A DNA stretch of 64,000 nucleotides. Source: Pyropia yezoensis. Its lineage: Eukaryota; Rhodophyta; Bangiophyceae; Bangiales; Bangiaceae. Numbering within the stretch: the first letter of the stretch is position 1; the number at the start of each line of letters is the position of its first letter. The notes under the pieces were generated by a model that was not told where the DNA came from, ran no database searches, and saw only the letters and a list, made by a program, of their open reading frames with translations. The stretch lies in the NCBI GenBank assembly GCA_009829735.1, contig CM020620.1:27622951-27686950 (forward strand). Reading direction: 5' to 3'. The translations under genes and the position numbers were made by a program. Shown here in pieces: positions 38,046-51,868 of the stretch.

Positions 38046-38556
38046 CTCATGCAGGCCGAGACGTTGTGGCTCTCGGCCTCTGCAGTGGGTGGCAGCACGA
38101 CTACAAGTGGATAGAAATAGAAGAGGGGGAAAGCGCGCGCAGCTATCCGTACAGTCATGTGCAGCCCGACTAGCTAACCAGTGGGACACGGACAGGCGAT
38201 CCGTTGATGCTCTCCACGTGGCAAGATTCTCGCAGAGCCAGGCCACCAATCACCATTAAGATCATGTGCCAGAGTGTTTTCATGGAAATGTTGTACTAAT
38301 CGCACCGTTCACCACATTTTCACAAAGCGAATTGCCACTTGGCATTTCTCCAGGACCACCTGCATCGCCGTTGACACTGTCGTCTTCCGCCTGCGTGGCA
38401 CGTACCCTTCCAGCCCTGGCTTTCTGTTCATTCTGCGTGTTGGTGCAGGTGCTGCGCTTGCTTCAACCAGTTATCCCCTCCCGTTCCTTCCCCTGTGGTC
38501 TAGGCCTTTTATTTCGCGTACTTTCCATCCATCCCCTTTCCCGCTCTGTCGCCACC
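38046..38556. promoter_or_regulatory. Divergent promoter region, thioesterase / cytochrome b5
   Basis: 511 bp between divergent starts, with CCAATCAC at 38246-38253. The cytochrome b5 start has a near-ideal context, GCCACCATGA. Confidence 0.4.
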
Positions 38557-38970
38557 ATGACGACCAGCCCGCCTCTACGGGAAATCCCCACAACCGAGCT
38601 GGCCGAGCACACCACGCGCACCTCGGCATGGATGCTAATTGACGGCAAGGTCCATGACGTCACCGCCTTCCTAGATGACCACCCGGGAGGCGACGAAATT
38701 CTGCTGGACGCCACCGCCCGCGACGCCACGCAAGAGTTTGAGGACGTGGGCCACTCGGGGGAAGCGCGGGCGCAGTTGGCCGAAATGGTCATTGGCGTCG
38801 CACGGCCACCGACGGCGGAAGAAGCGGCTGTGGCAGCGGAGAAGGCGGCGGCAGCGGGTGTGCGGATGGCCTCTGGAGCGGATGGAGCGGGGATGAGTAT
38901 GGCGCTGAAGGTGGGGCTCCCTATCCTGCTGGTGGTGTTGGCGGTGTTGCTGCGCATGTATACCACATGA
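38557..38970 (+). CDS. Cytochrome b5, tail-anchored
   Basis: 137 residues. The heme-binding domain (about 8-82) has the axial HPGG in FLDDHPGGDEILL and the second His in FEDVGHSG. An Ala-rich linker leads to one C-terminal membrane span (ALKVGLPILLVVLAVLL) followed by a short tail, the layout of ER or outer-mitochondrial tail-anchored b5. It would pass electrons to desaturases, hydroxylases or sterol enzymes. Single exon. Confidence 0.93.
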   Translation: MTTSPPLREIPTTELAEHTTRTSAWMLIDGKVHDVTAFLDDHPGGDEILLDATARDATQEFEDVGHSGEARAQLAEMVIGVARPPTAEEAAVAAEKAAAAGVRMASGADGAGMSMALKVGLPILLVVLAVLLRMYTT

Positions 38971-39349
38971 GGGCGGGACGCTCTTGGGGAGGGTGCTGAC
39001 GAGGGAGGCTCGTTCGGGGCGCTCTTGAGTCGTGGAAGTGGAGAGAGAAGGGCGCCCTGTATATGATGCTCTGGGTGCACTATCAAGTTACACCCTCGTG
39101 TGGTTGACGTTTTCGGTCGGCGATTGTGGGATCCGATGTGGTCAGACTCTTGCGGCGACGAGCGTGGAGAGTGGCGACGGAGATCAACCCTGTAAGAGGC
39201 GCCTGGCCGCCCCCGAGGCGTCACGCTTTGGAGATACGAGTGACATAGTTCTCTTGGCTCTCAACGACGGTGCGAGGACGAAAAATAAACACACAAACGC
39301 ACGCACTAAATGTTCCTGCCACCGCTACACCCAAGACGGGGCGTGGCCA
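38971..39349. other. Convergent intergenic region, cytochrome b5 / lipoyl synthase
   Basis: 379 bp between two stop codons. AATAAA at about 39283 may be a polyadenylation signal for the plus-strand gene. Nothing else seen. Confidence 0.4.
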
Positions 39350-40627
39350 TCACACAGGCCGTGCGGCGACTCCCCCTTGCTCTCCCTCTGAGACGGCCAC
39401 GGCGTCGGCACGCCGCCCCCGGATCAGGTGCTCCAAAAAGAGCTCTCCTGCGCGGTAGCTCGACCGCACCAGTGGCCCGCCTGCGGCGTACGCAAAGCCC
39501 ATCGCTTTGGCCTCCCGCACCCAGGCGTCAAACTCAGACGGTGGCACCCACTCTTCTACCTTGAGGTGCTTGGGCGTCGGCCGCAGATACTGGCCCAGCG
39601 TCACAACGTCCACGCCCGCGGCGCGGAGCAGCAAGAGGGCCTCCCGCACTTCGGCGACCGACTCGCCAACACCAAGCATGAGGCTGGTCTTGGTCAAAAG
39701 CCCCGGGGACGCCGCCTTTACCCGCTGCAACACCTCGATGGATTGGTCCCAGTTGGCCCGCCGATCGCGCACCGCGCGCTGCAGGCGGGGTACGGTCTCC
39801 ACATTGTGGGCGAGCACGTCCACGCCCGCCGCAACAACAGCCTCGGCGCCGGCGGAGCCCCCAAAATCTGGGACGAGCGCCTCGACCAGCAGGTCGGGCT
39901 GCGCCGCTTTCAGCGCCGCCACCGTTGCGGCAATGTGGGCAGCGCCCCCGTCGGGAAGGTCGTCCCGGTCCACGGAAGTCAGCACCACGTACTTGAGGCC
40001 CCACGAGGCCACCGACTCGGCTGTCGCGGCTGGTTCCCCCGGGTCCAGCGGTGGCGGTGCGCGGGAGGTCTTGATGGAGCAGAAGCGGCAGCCGCGGGTG
40101 CACGTGTCGCCCATCAGCATGATGGTCGCCGTGCCACCGCCCCAACACTCGCCAATGTTGGGGCACCGGGCTTCTTCACAGACAGTCGCCAGCCCAGCGG
40201 TGCGCACCGTGTTGCGCAGCCGGTGGTACTCGGACGCTGCGGCGGGGTCCCCCGCGGGGCGGACCCGTAGCCAGTCGGGCTTGCGGGGGTTCGCGTACGC
40301 ATCAACGCGGTCACTGGCGGGGGCGTCAGGAGAAAGCCGCCTGCCACCCGGTGCCTCTGTATCGTTGGGAGAAGTAAGGGAAGGTGCCGCCACCGTCTCA
40401 ACGGCGCCAAATGTGGAGAAGGGCGCCGCAGAGCGGGCGATATCGTCGGCGGCAGGGAGGAAGGCGCCAATGGAGCTATCTCCGTCAACGTCTTCGACTG
40501 CCAACTGCTGTCGCAAGGCCACCAGCCGGGCGCCATAGGCACCGGTGGAAGCCAACCGCCGGGAGGGGGCGGGCGATGCGGGGGCGCGCGTCGCCGCCGA
40601 TGCCGCCACGGCGAGGGAGCGGAGCAT
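39350..40627 (-). CDS. LIP1: Lipoyl synthase, mitochondrial
   Basis: 425 residues from the Met at 40627 ([17 protein letters not shown], an Arg/Ala-rich mitochondrial leader). It has the auxiliary 4Fe-4S cluster motif [12 protein letters not shown] and the radical-SAM motif CTRGCRFC, then [45 protein letters not shown] and the C-terminal RSSYRAGE carrying the conserved Ser. It inserts two sulfurs into octanoyl groups on lipoyl domains. A disordered insert of about 100 residues sits between leader and core. Single exon; it shares a 1-kb divergent promoter with polyubiquitin. Confidence 0.95.
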   Translation of the reverse strand: MLRSLAVAASAATRAPASPAPSRRLASTGAYGARLVALRQQLAVEDVDGDSSIGAFLPAADDIARSAAPFSTFGAVETVAAPSLTSPNDTEAPGGRRLSPDAPASDRVDAYANPRKPDWLRVRPAGDPAAASEYHRLRNTVRTAGLATVCEEARCPNIGECWGGGTATIMLMGDTCTRGCRFCSIKTSRAPPPLDPGEPAATAESVASWGLKYVVLTSVDRDDLPDGGAAHIAATVAALKAAQPDLLVEALVPDFGGSAGAEAVVAAGVDVLAHNVETVPRLQRAVRDRRANWDQSIEVLQRVKAASPGLLTKTSLMLGVGESVAEVREALLLLRAAGVDVVTLGQYLRPTPKHLKVEEWVPPSEFDAWVREAKAMGFAYAAGGPLVRSSYRAGELFLEHLIRGRRADAVAVSEGEQGGVAARPV

Positions 40628-43005
<2,378 letters not shown>

Positions 43006-43722
43006 CTCTTGTGAGGTCGCGCTGTTGGAAGAAGTGTCGATTTTTGATTTGTGTATAGTCTTTGCCGTACAGCGCGTGTTCTCTTGCCTTTGAGTGGTGT
43101 TCTTCGACTGGAGCTGGGAAGTCTTTCTTATCGCTGTTGCCTGTGGTTTCCGCGGAAGCCCGTCCTGTCAGGCTTGACGTCCCCCACCGTTCAACCTGTG
43201 CATCGGTGAGGTGAGGTCCTCGCCTTATGATGGAACAGACCGCGGAACTCGGAGGCCCCCCTCCTTGCTTTTGTCTCTGAAGCACACAGACAACCTCGGT
43301 TCCGAACCGGGGGAGAAGCGCGATGGCGCGGATGGACGTAAAGGGGATGATGGCCTCATAGCGGAGGCTTGTGGCGACGATGCTTTTGATCGGGTGTTAG
43401 TTCACACACGATAGACCGACGATCCGGCGGCGGGCGTCGGAGTTCCGCTCCACATAAATTTGTTGCTGCCGCTCTGCTGAAGGGTTCTCCAGCTCGGCGC
43501 GACAAGCTGCAGCTTCACCAACAGATGCGTGTGATACGCTGTGCTCTCCCCACTTCGAGTACGTATCCATGGCATCAAGACCCTACCGTTATGTGTCGAG
43601 TCCGCACAGGGTGCCATCAAGTGTCGAGTCCGCACAGGGGAGCGAGCACCCCCACCGCCTGCTCGACAGACGAGGAATAATTCATGAGCCGAGAACAGAG
43701 AAGAAAAAAAAAAGAGCAAAGT
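43006..43722. other. Convergent intergenic region, polyubiquitin / coatomer zeta
   Basis: 717 bp between stops. Contains a direct repeat of AGTGTCGAGTCCGCACAGGG at about 43590-43638. No gene seen. Confidence 0.4.
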
Positions 43723-44527
43723 CTACCCTTGCAGGATGGACCGCGCGATTTGGTCCTTGGCAATCTGCAGTGCCTGAGACAGAGTCTGCTCCCCCATCGG
43801 TACGTTATCAATGTATGAGTTGGACTGCACGCCCGCGCGGGAAACCAGCTCGGCGGGGTCGGACTCCATCACCACACCCTCTTGGTCCACCAGCTCGTCA
43901 ATGACCAAAAGCACACCCTGCAGATGAAGCAGTACGTTCTCCTCGTACACAAGGCCCCGCAGCAAGATGTTCAGCGACTCGTCAAGGGAACCGAGCACCT
44001 CGGCCAAGATGAGCTCATTTTCCGACGCAAGCCCCGTGACGAACATGAGGAGGTCGTCGCACTGAGTGTACGCCACAATATGACCACCAAACTCCATAAT
44101 GTCGACGCCTGTGACAGCATAGAGGAGGGCCAAAAGCGGCGTCAGCCACGGACACCCCACACCAGTACACCCGCAACAACCATAGATGCCAGAGTCAGTA
44201 ACAATACAGTGGCAGTGCAACGGCAACGAGAACTATCAAGCAGCAAGTATCACCTCGCGGCTAGACAAGCGTTCGGAAGGAAGGTGCTAGACTCCACCTC
44301 ACTGTGACACTGCGCCCGAGAACTGCATGCAGGCGTGCGAAGCCAGACAGGCACAACGCACCATGCGAAATCTCCCCGAGCGCCTGCACCTTCTTGAGCA
44401 GTGTCCCCTCGAAGCCCCGCTCCGCCTCCAGGTCAGGCCACATGGCCTTATCGCAAAACCGCGAGCACACCCGGCCGCCCTTGGTGTTAATGACGACCAC
44501 CGCCTTGACTAGGGGCTGGCTCACCAT
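43723..44527 (-). CDS. Coatomer subunit zeta (COPI), two exons
   Basis: Exon 1 is 44527-44362 and exon 2 is 44108-43723, joined across a 253-bp intron (44361-44109; donor GTGCGT, acceptor GTCACAG). The spliced product is 183 residues, the usual family length. Exon 1 gives the first strands (VKAVVVINTKGGRV, AERGFEGTLLKK). Exon 2 gives the longin core (SENELILAEVLGSLDESLN, LVIDELVDQEGVVMESD) and the ending GEQTLSQALQIAKDQIARS. It forms the F-subcomplex of COPI with beta, gamma and delta for Golgi-to-ER transport. An upstream Met at 44542 or an extra 5' exon (an acceptor-like GTGCAG precedes 44527) is possible. Confidence 0.88.
44109..44361 (-). other. Intron of the coatomer zeta gene
   Basis: 253 bp, GT-AG, phase 1. 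The reading frame and the conserved protein order support it. No transcript evidence is available here. Confidence 0.8.
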
Positions 44528-46253
44528 ATTCTGCACCCACATCGACACCCAGGGACGGCAAGTAGCAGAGCAGAGTAGTCGAAAAGAAATAGGCAATAGA
44601 GAACAGCAGCGGCGTCCATGAAACGGCACAGAAAGAGATGGTGACGTAGTTGAGGTGGGAGCAACGTCAGAGGCTGTCAAAAAATGAAGAGGACAAGTGA
44701 AAAAGAGATGCTGCGCTGCCATGCGCTATCACGAACCCGCGCGAAGGAGAGGCGCAAGACGGACAGGTCTGCGTCCGTCAGGGGTTGACCCGAGCCGAGT
44801 GTCTCACACACCATCACCGCCTTCCGCAACATACCCCCGATGTCTTCATGGCAATGTGGCCGACCCAGCAACAGCCGTAGCAAAGACCACAGCTTCCAGA
44901 CAACGTTGGCTGTACAATGTCGAAGAGAACAAATATCACGGCCACGCTAGCCGTGCCCAAGGCGCTGACTCCGGACGCGCTCTAGGCGAGCGCTGGTAAA
45001 AAGCCCCCGCACCACGCGCTCATGGGACTGGCAGCGAGCACTGCTGACGACTGTCACCTTGTGGTCAATTCTTTGCAATTTTCGCGTCAAATGGATGGAC
45101 GGCGTAATGCGTCGCCCAGGAGCTCGGACGCCAGTATTGGAGTGCTTCCCGATCAGCTTCGGAAGAAAACAATTCAAGCTGTATTTGGAGTATTACTATA
45201 AATTTATTTTGTGCGTTGACAGCCACGTTCCCGTTCCCAGGTGCTGCCTCTCCCGTGCCTCACGACAGGTGGTCTGGGCCCAGGCAGCTCGCAGGTCGGG
45301 TCGCCGCCGGAGTGGCGAATGCAATGCACGTCACGTAGGCGCACGCAGTGCCCGGCGGTGTGCACGCGCCCGTCCCCCGCGTCTGGTCCGCCGCGCCCAC
45401 CCCCGGCTCCTGTGCCCGCTGTCATGGCCGTGGTGGTGGCGAGGCCGCCACCACTGCCGGCTCCCCATCTCTCCGCCCAACCCCGAGGCGACACCCGCCC
45501 GCACTCACGCACCGCCACGGTGCCCGCCGGCCGCCGTGGGTGCGTCTGCACGCGGGTCGGTTGACCGGTGTCCTCGCGGGCTCGGTGGCGCTCCCCCCGC
45601 TCTTCCCGAGCCAGCGCGGCGGCGCCACGACCACGTCGCCCGCACGCCCCCCGGTCGCCAACCCCCCCCCATCCCAGTCCACCGCCGCTGCCGCCTCCGT
45701 TGTCGCGGCCCCGTCCGTTGCCGCTGCAACCATTGCCGTCGCTGCCGCCGCACTGTCGGACCACGGTGCGTCGGCTTTCTGGCGGCGGCGTCGGTTCGAG
45801 ACCCTCCCCCCCCCTCACGCCTGGGTTGGTCAGAGCTGCGCGGCTGCGGCCGGCGCCGGTGCTGGCAGCGAGGTCGTTTCTGCGGGCGGAGTTTGTGGCT
45901 CTCGCCGCCCCGCGGGGGCGTGGCGGCAGCGGCGTCCGCAGGGTGGCTCACGCGCTCCCCCCCTGTTCGTGCTTCACAACCCCTCCCGTGCGGGTTTCCT
46001 TCCCTCCTATTTGGCCAAGTCACATCGCCCACGGTGCGCGGCAAGCCCGCGGGGTCCCGTTTGTGTTAGCCGTTCGACGGCCCCTGCCCCATCTCCCCTC
46101 ACCTTCTGGACTCCGCCTCTGCCACACCCAGCAGCACGGCTGCTCGCTCCCGCCGAACCCAACCGTCCCCCCCCCTCCCCTCTCTGAGTCCCTCCCCCTT
46201 TCCTTTCTCCTTTGCTCTGACCCAGCCGGGCGGGCCACCCTGCGTGTGGCGGT
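44528..46253. other. Divergent region, coatomer zeta / TBC protein
   Basis: 1.7 kb. From about 45250 it becomes C-rich, and all frames give Pro/Arg-rich products without family features. AT-rich ATTACTATAAATTTATTTTG lies at about 45191-45211. No supported gene. Confidence 0.4.
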
Positions 46254-47429
46254 ATGCCGCCGCTCCCGTCCGCCGCCCCCCCTCCCCCCCCCGATGCGGG
46301 TGACCCCGCTGCCACGCGGGTGTGGTCAGCAGCGTTGGCAACGGGCCTCCCCCGCCGTGGCTCGGGGCGGGTGGCGGGCTACCGGCGGTTGGCCGCAACG
46401 CCCCTCCCACCGTCGCTGCGACCCTCTGCTTGGTCAGCGCTGCTTGCCGCACCGCCGCCGGGGGCACCGCCGCCCCTGGCGCCCACCACGGCGGCGGGTG
46501 GCAGCGGCGACGTCGGCGACGGTGGCGGTGGCGGGGGGGGGACCCCAGCGAGTAGGGGGGCGGAGAAGCGCACGTATGCGCAGCTGGCGGCGGCGGGTGC
46601 CGCGTCGCTCGACGCCGATTGCCTGCACACGGTCGAGGCGGACGTGCGGCGGGCAGTGCCCGGCGCGGCCGGCTATGTTGCTGTTCGCGTCGGGGCGGCT
46701 ACGGCCGGGGCTGCGGGGGCGGGCGCCCCGGCCGCCGCGAGCCCGCCCCCTACCCCCCTGACGGAGGCGTCCCTCCGGCGGGTCCTCCACGCCTATGCCG
46801 GCCACGCGCCAGTGGTTGGCTATTGTCAGGGGATGGGCGACATGGCGGCGGTGGTGCTGTCCCAGGCGCCTTCAGAGGCCGCCGCCGCCCGGATGTTTCG
46901 CACCCTCATGGACGGCTATGGCTTCTCGGAGCTATTTGCGCCAGGCTTCCCGGCGCTTGCGCGCTGGATGGACGACATATCGGTCGCGACGCGCGCTGGG
47001 GCGGGCGGCGGCACCCTCCTTGACAGCCTCGACGCGGTGGGCGTGCCGCTGGCCATGGTCGCTGACAAGTGGTTGCTGTCGGGCCTCACGTACACGTGGC
47101 CCCCCGAAGTGGTGCTGCGCGTCTGGGACGCGGTGCTCCTGCGGGGGACGCCCAAGCCGGTCGCGCGGGCCGCCGCCGCTGCGCTGCTGCTGTCGGCGCC
47201 GCGGCTGGCGGGGCGACCGTTTGAGGAGGCGGCGGGGTACCTCCAACGGGGGATTGTCGTGCGCGAGGCGGGGGGGGTGGTTACCCCCGACCCGCCGGCG
47301 GTGGCGGCGCTGCTTAAGACGGCGGCCGGGTTGAAGTGGAAGCGCGCACCGCCACCCGGGGGAAAGGGGCGGGGGGGGGGTTGCCTGATGTGTGGAGGAG
47401 GGAGGCGCGGCGTCGGCGAGGCGCGCTGA
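46254..47429 (+). CDS. TBC-domain Rab GTPase-activating protein
   Basis: 391 residues. The TBC domain spans roughly 50-330: an entry segment with LPPSLRPSAW, the Arg-finger motif in VEADVRR, the Gln-finger motif in GYCQGMGDM, FSELFAPGFPAL, and PLAMVADKWLLSGLTYTWPPEVVLRVWDAV-type sequence of the second half. Two Gly/Ala-rich inserts lie between the fingers. It stimulates GTP hydrolysis by a Rab in membrane traffic; the target is unknown. The end is Gly/Arg-rich. Single exon. Confidence 0.85.
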   Translation: MPPLPSAAPPPPPDAGDPAATRVWSAALATGLPRRGSGRVAGYRRLAATPLPPSLRPSAWSALLAAPPPGAPPPLAPTTAAGGSGDVGDGGGGGGGTPASRGAEKRTYAQLAAAGAASLDADCLHTVEADVRRAVPGAAGYVAVRVGAATAGAAGAGAPAAASPPPTPLTEASLRRVLHAYAGHAPVVGYCQGMGDMAAVVLSQAPSEAAAARMFRTLMDGYGFSELFAPGFPALARWMDDISVATRAGAGGGTLLDSLDAVGVPLAMVADKWLLSGLTYTWPPEVVLRVWDAVLLRGTPKPVARAAAAALLLSAPRLAGRPFEEAAGYLQRGIVVREAGGVVTPDPPAVAALLKTAAGLKWKRAPPPGGKGRGGGCLMCGGGRRGVGEAR

Positions 47430-49374
47430 TCCGCTTCTTCATGATGAAACGGGAGCGGGGGCTGGGGGCTGACGAGGGGTGGTGCGTCCTTGAATGGAGG
47501 GGCAAGGGGGGAAACGACGGGTGGGGAAACATATAAAACAAAAACAAAAACATGCTGGGTAGGGGCCCGGGGACAGAGTGCGCAGCATGGGCGCCGTGGG
47601 AGTTTCCCAGTGGGTAGGTGGCACCATGACCCTGGGGCGGGTTGTTCTGCCGTGGCGGTCCAGAGCACGTGCCCCACCGACGCATTGCGGATGTGGTGCA
47701 CGAGTGCTTGGCGGCTGCGGCTGGGGCCTGTGGCTGCCGCGTGTGGGTGTAGGCATGGGATGGACACACGGGGCGACCGCAACGCGCGGCTGGTCGGAGC
47801 TGCTCTTCAGAACTCCCTCCCAACAGCGTGGGCACCACCTCCCCGGCTTCCCCCCCAGTCTCCTTCCTCCCCCTGCCCTGCCCGTTCGCTGCCACCACTC
47901 CCCAACACGACTGGATCGGGAGACCCTAACACCCCCCCCCTGGCGCGGGGACCTCGAGCGCACGTGGCTGTGGCAGCACCTAAAAGCCAGCCCGGCGTCC
48001 GCGGCGCCAACTTCGAATGCGGTGTTGGCCGCGGCGGCGGCGGCAGCCGTACAGAGCTCAGATACAAAGCGCCGCCGCAGGGGGCTCGGCAACGGTCAGC
48101 GGCAGGTAAAGCGCGGTCAAAGCGTGGTGCGGCGGCGCGAGCCTCGACCCCCGCACCCTCGAGCCGATCGCACCGCCGCCGGGTGAGTGCTGTCCCCCAC
48201 CGCGACGGCCGCATTCCCGTCGCTGCGCGGACCGCGACGGGATGCATCTGCTTCAGCGGGATCCGCCATGCGGCCGAGCACTGCGGCGGGGGGCAAGGGG
48301 GTATGTAGCTAGCAAGCAGGTGGCGCCGCTGACCGCCACAATGAACGGTCTTCCCACGGCGCTCGTGCACGCATGCCCGGTCCCCCGCCCCTGCGCAGGC
48401 GGTCCCCCCCTGGGATGTGGTCTGGGAGAGGGGGGGAGGACGCTGTCAAGCCTGCGTGCCCGCACGCGCGTGTACGGGAAGGCGTAGTAGCCCCCATCGC
48501 GCGCTATGACGCAAATGCGATCCGAGATCCCGCGCCAGGCTGTTTCTTCGCTGCCCCCTGGCCCCCTCAAACTGCTCGGATCCTCTCTCCATTCCTGTTT
48601 CCTCTCTCTTTTTTGACCAAGCTGGGTGGGCACGGTGGCGCCGCCATCCGCCCAACGTTGGCCAATCAGCGGCCGCCGGTGCTGGCGGCTGCATGGATTG
48701 GTTGCGACCGAGGGTCCGGGCGGCCAAGAAAGGAGGCTGCGGCACCGGTCACCCCCTCCCACACTCCATCTGGGGGGGGGGTGGGGGGAAAAGTGGGACG
48801 GTGGGGGGGTTGCGCGCCCGCAGCGTCTCCCGCGGGGGGGCTGTGGGGGACAAAGCCGCATCCCCCCCCCTGTGCGCACATCTGCAGCGCACCTCGTCAC
48901 AGAGGCGGCGTTCCACGGGGCACCACGGGGGGGGGGCTTCAAGAGAGCGGGGGGGGGGCACTGCAGCCAACGCCGCGACCCCCACCCACCGCCGCCGACG
49001 ACGCCGCCTCCGCCCCTGTGCACGGGAGACCCGCGTGCCTTGCTGTCTAGCCCCTCCGACACCCCGTGACCGACCCCCCCACCCCCGCCCGCGTGACTGC
49101 CGGCCTCTGGCGGTCTCCCCGGTGACCGTGCTGACCACTGCAGCCCCGGCCCCTCCCGCTACTGACGTGGGTCGCCCCTCGCTCTGGTCGGCCTCGTTGC
49201 GGCGTTAGATACCCCGACTCTTCCCCCCCCTGCCGTTCTTCTCTTCTACCCCTCCCACCCTCTTGCATTCCCCTCATCGACGCGCGGAGGTGGGTGGCTG
49301 CCTCGCGCCCGTCGTCGTGGGCGTGCATCCTCCCTCCTGTCCTCTTCCCGCCCCACGACCTTTCCACCATCACG
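47430..49374. other. Intergenic, TBC protein to bZIP factor
   Basis: 1.9 kb. CCAATCAG at 48662-48669 and ATTGG at 48697-48701 lie about 700 bp upstream of the bZIP start. Long G-runs occur at 48770-48960. Frames on both strands are low-complexity; no supported gene. Confidence 0.4.
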
Positions 49375-50577
49375 ATGTCGGTTGAGTGGTCCGACGTTTT
49401 TGACCCTCATCGCCTCCCCCCTGGGCTCGCCTCGCTTCTGGAGGACGACCTGCCGCCGGCCTCCGCCGATGGCGGCTCCGCCCCGCTCCTGCCGCCCTTC
49501 CTGTCGACGTCTTTGTTCCGTGACCCGCTGGTGGACCCGCTGGCCATGCCGGCTGGCCGCGTCCCCGCCACCGACTGGGCGGCCACAGGTCTGGTGCCGC
49601 CTTCGGCGAGCGCCGCCCCGGTCACCACCGCCGTGGAGGAGGTCCGGGTGACGCGGGTGGCGGCCGCCCTGCCGGCCGTCGCTGAGGTCGCTGCTGTGTC
49701 AGCTCCCGCGGCGGTTGTGGCGACGGTGCCCGTGGCGGCCGCCGCGGCGTGTGAGCTGCGGGCGGGTGCGCCGCGGCTTGGCGTAGCAACCCCGCCGTCC
49801 GCGTTGGGCGCCGCGGGCGCTGGCGCGGGGGGCCGGGCGACCAAAAAACGCCGCCCGCCCGCGCCGTCGGCGCTTCAGCTCGCCGCTGCGCAGGCAGATG
49901 CGGTGCGAGAGCGGTTCAAGGCGGCGAACAAGGCGGCGGCGGCGGCGGCGGCTGCAGTGACCAGTCCAGCTGCTGCTTCGGTTGCTGTCACTGTTGAGGG
50001 GGGGCGTCGGGGTGGCGCCGCCGTCGGCGACGGTGGCGCCGCCTCGGGCGGCGCGGCGTCGACCGCCACGTCAGCTGCGACCACCGACGCTGTCGCCGGC
50101 ACGGTTCCCTCGTTTGCCAGCAGCGTCAGCGGCGGCGATGACGGCCGCGGCGGTTCGAGTGCGGGTGCGGGTGCCGGTGGGGGTGGGGGCGCCCCTGCTG
50201 ACGGGGACGCTACCAACGCGGCCAAGTACGAGCGAAGGCTCAAGATGAACCGTGCGTCGGCGGCGGCGAGCCGCCTCCGCCACAAAACATACATTAGCGC
50301 GCTCGAGGCGAGCGTCAAGGCGGCGACGGCCAAGAACGAGGAGATGGTCGCCCGCCTCCAGCAGGCATGGGAGGAAAATGCGGCACTCAAGGCGCGGCTC
50401 GAGGTGGCGCTCGCGGGGGTGGGCCCGGCGGCGGCGGCGCCGCTGCGGGGGGTGCCGCCGCCGAGTGTGATGGGGGGGGGGGGCTCCGGCGCGGGGGGGG
50501 GGGGAGCGGGCGGGGCGGGGGCGGGGTCGCCCGACGACGCCTCAGTTGGCGGCCTTGGCGCATCTTGTTTTTCCTGA
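49375..50577 (+). CDS. bZIP transcription factor
   Basis: 400 residues from ATG 49375. The long Ala/Gly-rich N-terminal part includes a possible nuclear signal, ATKKRRPP (near 155). The basic region (about 285-310) is KYERRLKMNRASAAASRLR-like with N-x7-R, followed by a zipper (about 310-350) containing L/V/M heptads and coiled-coil-favouring Glu/Lys. The Gly-rich tail has G-homopolymers. It would bind DNA as a dimer; targets are unknown. Single exon. Confidence 0.85.
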   Translation: MSVEWSDVFDPHRLPPGLASLLEDDLPPASADGGSAPLLPPFLSTSLFRDPLVDPLAMPAGRVPATDWAATGLVPPSASAAPVTTAVEEVRVTRVAAALPAVAEVAAVSAPAAVVATVPVAAAAACELRAGAPRLGVATPPSALGAAGAGAGGRATKKRRPPAPSALQLAAAQADAVRERFKAANKAAAAAAAAVTSPAAASVAVTVEGGRRGGAAVGDGGAASGGAASTATSAATTDAVAGTVPSFASSVSGGDDGRGGSSAGAGAGGGGGAPADGDATNAAKYERRLKMNRASAAASRLRHKTYISALEASVKAATAKNEEMVARLQQAWEENAALKARLEVALAGVGPAAAAPLRGVPPPSVMGGGGSGAGGGGAGGAGAGSPDDASVGGLGASCFS

Positions 50578-51010
50578 CGTGGGTCGGGTGGGACGCGTCT
50601 GACGGAGCGCGGAGGATATGCTGTACTGTACATGGGACATACATTGAGGGGGGGGGCGAGCACCTATCGGGTGGGAGCCGGCGTGTGATGCGCGCCGCAC
50701 ACGTCGGCGCGGACCGTGGGGGCCCTGCGTCTTGCCGGCAGGCCCCCCGCGGCGGAGAGTCTCTGCGGTAGCAGGGGGCGGACTTCGGGGGCTGGTCGGA
50801 CTGTGCTTTGGAAAAAACCAACAGTAACGACACACGACGACGGGGAGGGTCAGGGCAGGGGTAGACGCGGACGCAGTGGGTGCTGCCGTCACCGCGAGAA
50901 ACGACCCACCCTGGACATGCCGACCGGCTGCTGTACGCCTCTCTCCGCCCCCTCCCCCATTCTGTGGATGCCCCCGACCAGCAGAGGCCATCGTCCAGCG
51001 TGGAGGACCT
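50578..51010. other. Convergent intergenic region, bZIP / Atp10-like
   Basis: 433 bp. GCTGTACTGTACATG at 50619-50633 resembles half of the 27-nt palindrome at 52152. Nothing else seen. Confidence 0.4.
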
Positions 51011-51868
51011 CTATCCCCCCTTCCTCATATCCCGGCGAAGCTCCTGGAGCGCCGCCAGCAGTCCCTCCCCCCCACCCCCCCCCACCCCGCCCGGGTCTCC
51101 CCACCCCACCCACCGAACGCGCCCCCCCTCATCCACTACCAGCACGTGGGCGTACAGGCGGTTCCCACCCCCCCCCAGCACCGCCGCCACCGCCCCGTCC
51201 GCGTCGGCGGCAGCCAGCACCGTCCCCCACCCCGACCGCGGGACCGCCCGCCGGCTCGACGCGGCCGCCACCCCCGCCAACACCCGGTCCACCCATCGCT
51301 CCTGGACGGTGAGTTCCACGACGGCCGCCGGCGGTGGCACGACGCCGCCTATCAGCCGCCGCCACGCGTCCACCTGCGGCGCCGCGTACGCGCGGTAGCC
51401 GACGAGGACAACCAGGGGGGACGGCGGCGCCGGCAGGGCACCGTCGGGTCCTGTGGCGGTGGCGGTGGCGACGGCGGCCAGGGCAGGGATGGTCGTGACG
51501 GTGCCGTCCAGGGCGGTGACGGCCAGCGGGGGAAAGGGCGGGGACGACCCCACCGGCGTGGGGGGGGGGGGGGGGGGGGGGCGGGTGGCCACGCGCGCGC
51601 GCGCGGCGTCGGCCTCGACCGCCCGTGCGTCGGCGAGCGTTGCCGGCAGCGAGTGCGGGGTGTACCGCGGGGCTGGCCGGGAGCCAGGGGGGGAATTTGG
51701 GGGGAGGGGGAGGGGGGCGGTGGGGGGGGGGAGGGGGGGGGGGGGAGTTGGCGTGCCCAGCGACCGGCGCAGGAGGGGGTGGGGGGGGTTGGGGGACGCC
51801 CCCGCCAGGGGGAGGCGCCCCCGCCACCCCCCCGGCGGCCGCGCGCGACCAGCGGCGGCGCGGAGCAT
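51011..51868 (-). CDS. Atp10-like mitochondrial ATP synthase assembly factor
   Basis: 285 residues from the Met at 51868 (MLRAAAGRARPPGG, a mitochondrial-type leader); the frame is open upstream but featureless. After a Pro-rich spacer, the Atp10-type domain (about 135-285) shows PLVVLVGYRAYAAPQVDAWR, the invariant-looking SSRRAVPRSGW, and NRLYAHVLVVDEGGRVRW near the end. In yeast, Atp10 is a chaperone for subunit a insertion into the Fo sector. The identification rests on the domain pattern only. Confidence 0.75.
   Translation of the reverse strand: MLRAAAGRARPPGGWRGRLPLAGASPNPPHPLLRRSLGTPTPPPPLPPPTAPLPLPPNSPPGSRPAPRYTPHSLPATLADARAVEADAARARVATRPPPPPPPTPVGSSPPFPPLAVTALDGTVTTIPALAAVATATATGPDGALPAPPSPLVVLVGYRAYAAPQVDAWRRLIGGVVPPPAAVVELTVQERWVDRVLAGVAAASSRRAVPRSGWGTVLAAADADGAVAAVLGGGGNRLYAHVLVVDEGGRVRWVGWGDPGGVGGGGGEGLLAALQELRRDMRKGG

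Noticed and set aside
45568..46761. Pro/Arg-rich frame of 397 residues overlapping the TBC gene
   Set aside because: Low complexity, in another frame of the TBC gene and its C-rich leader; no domain.
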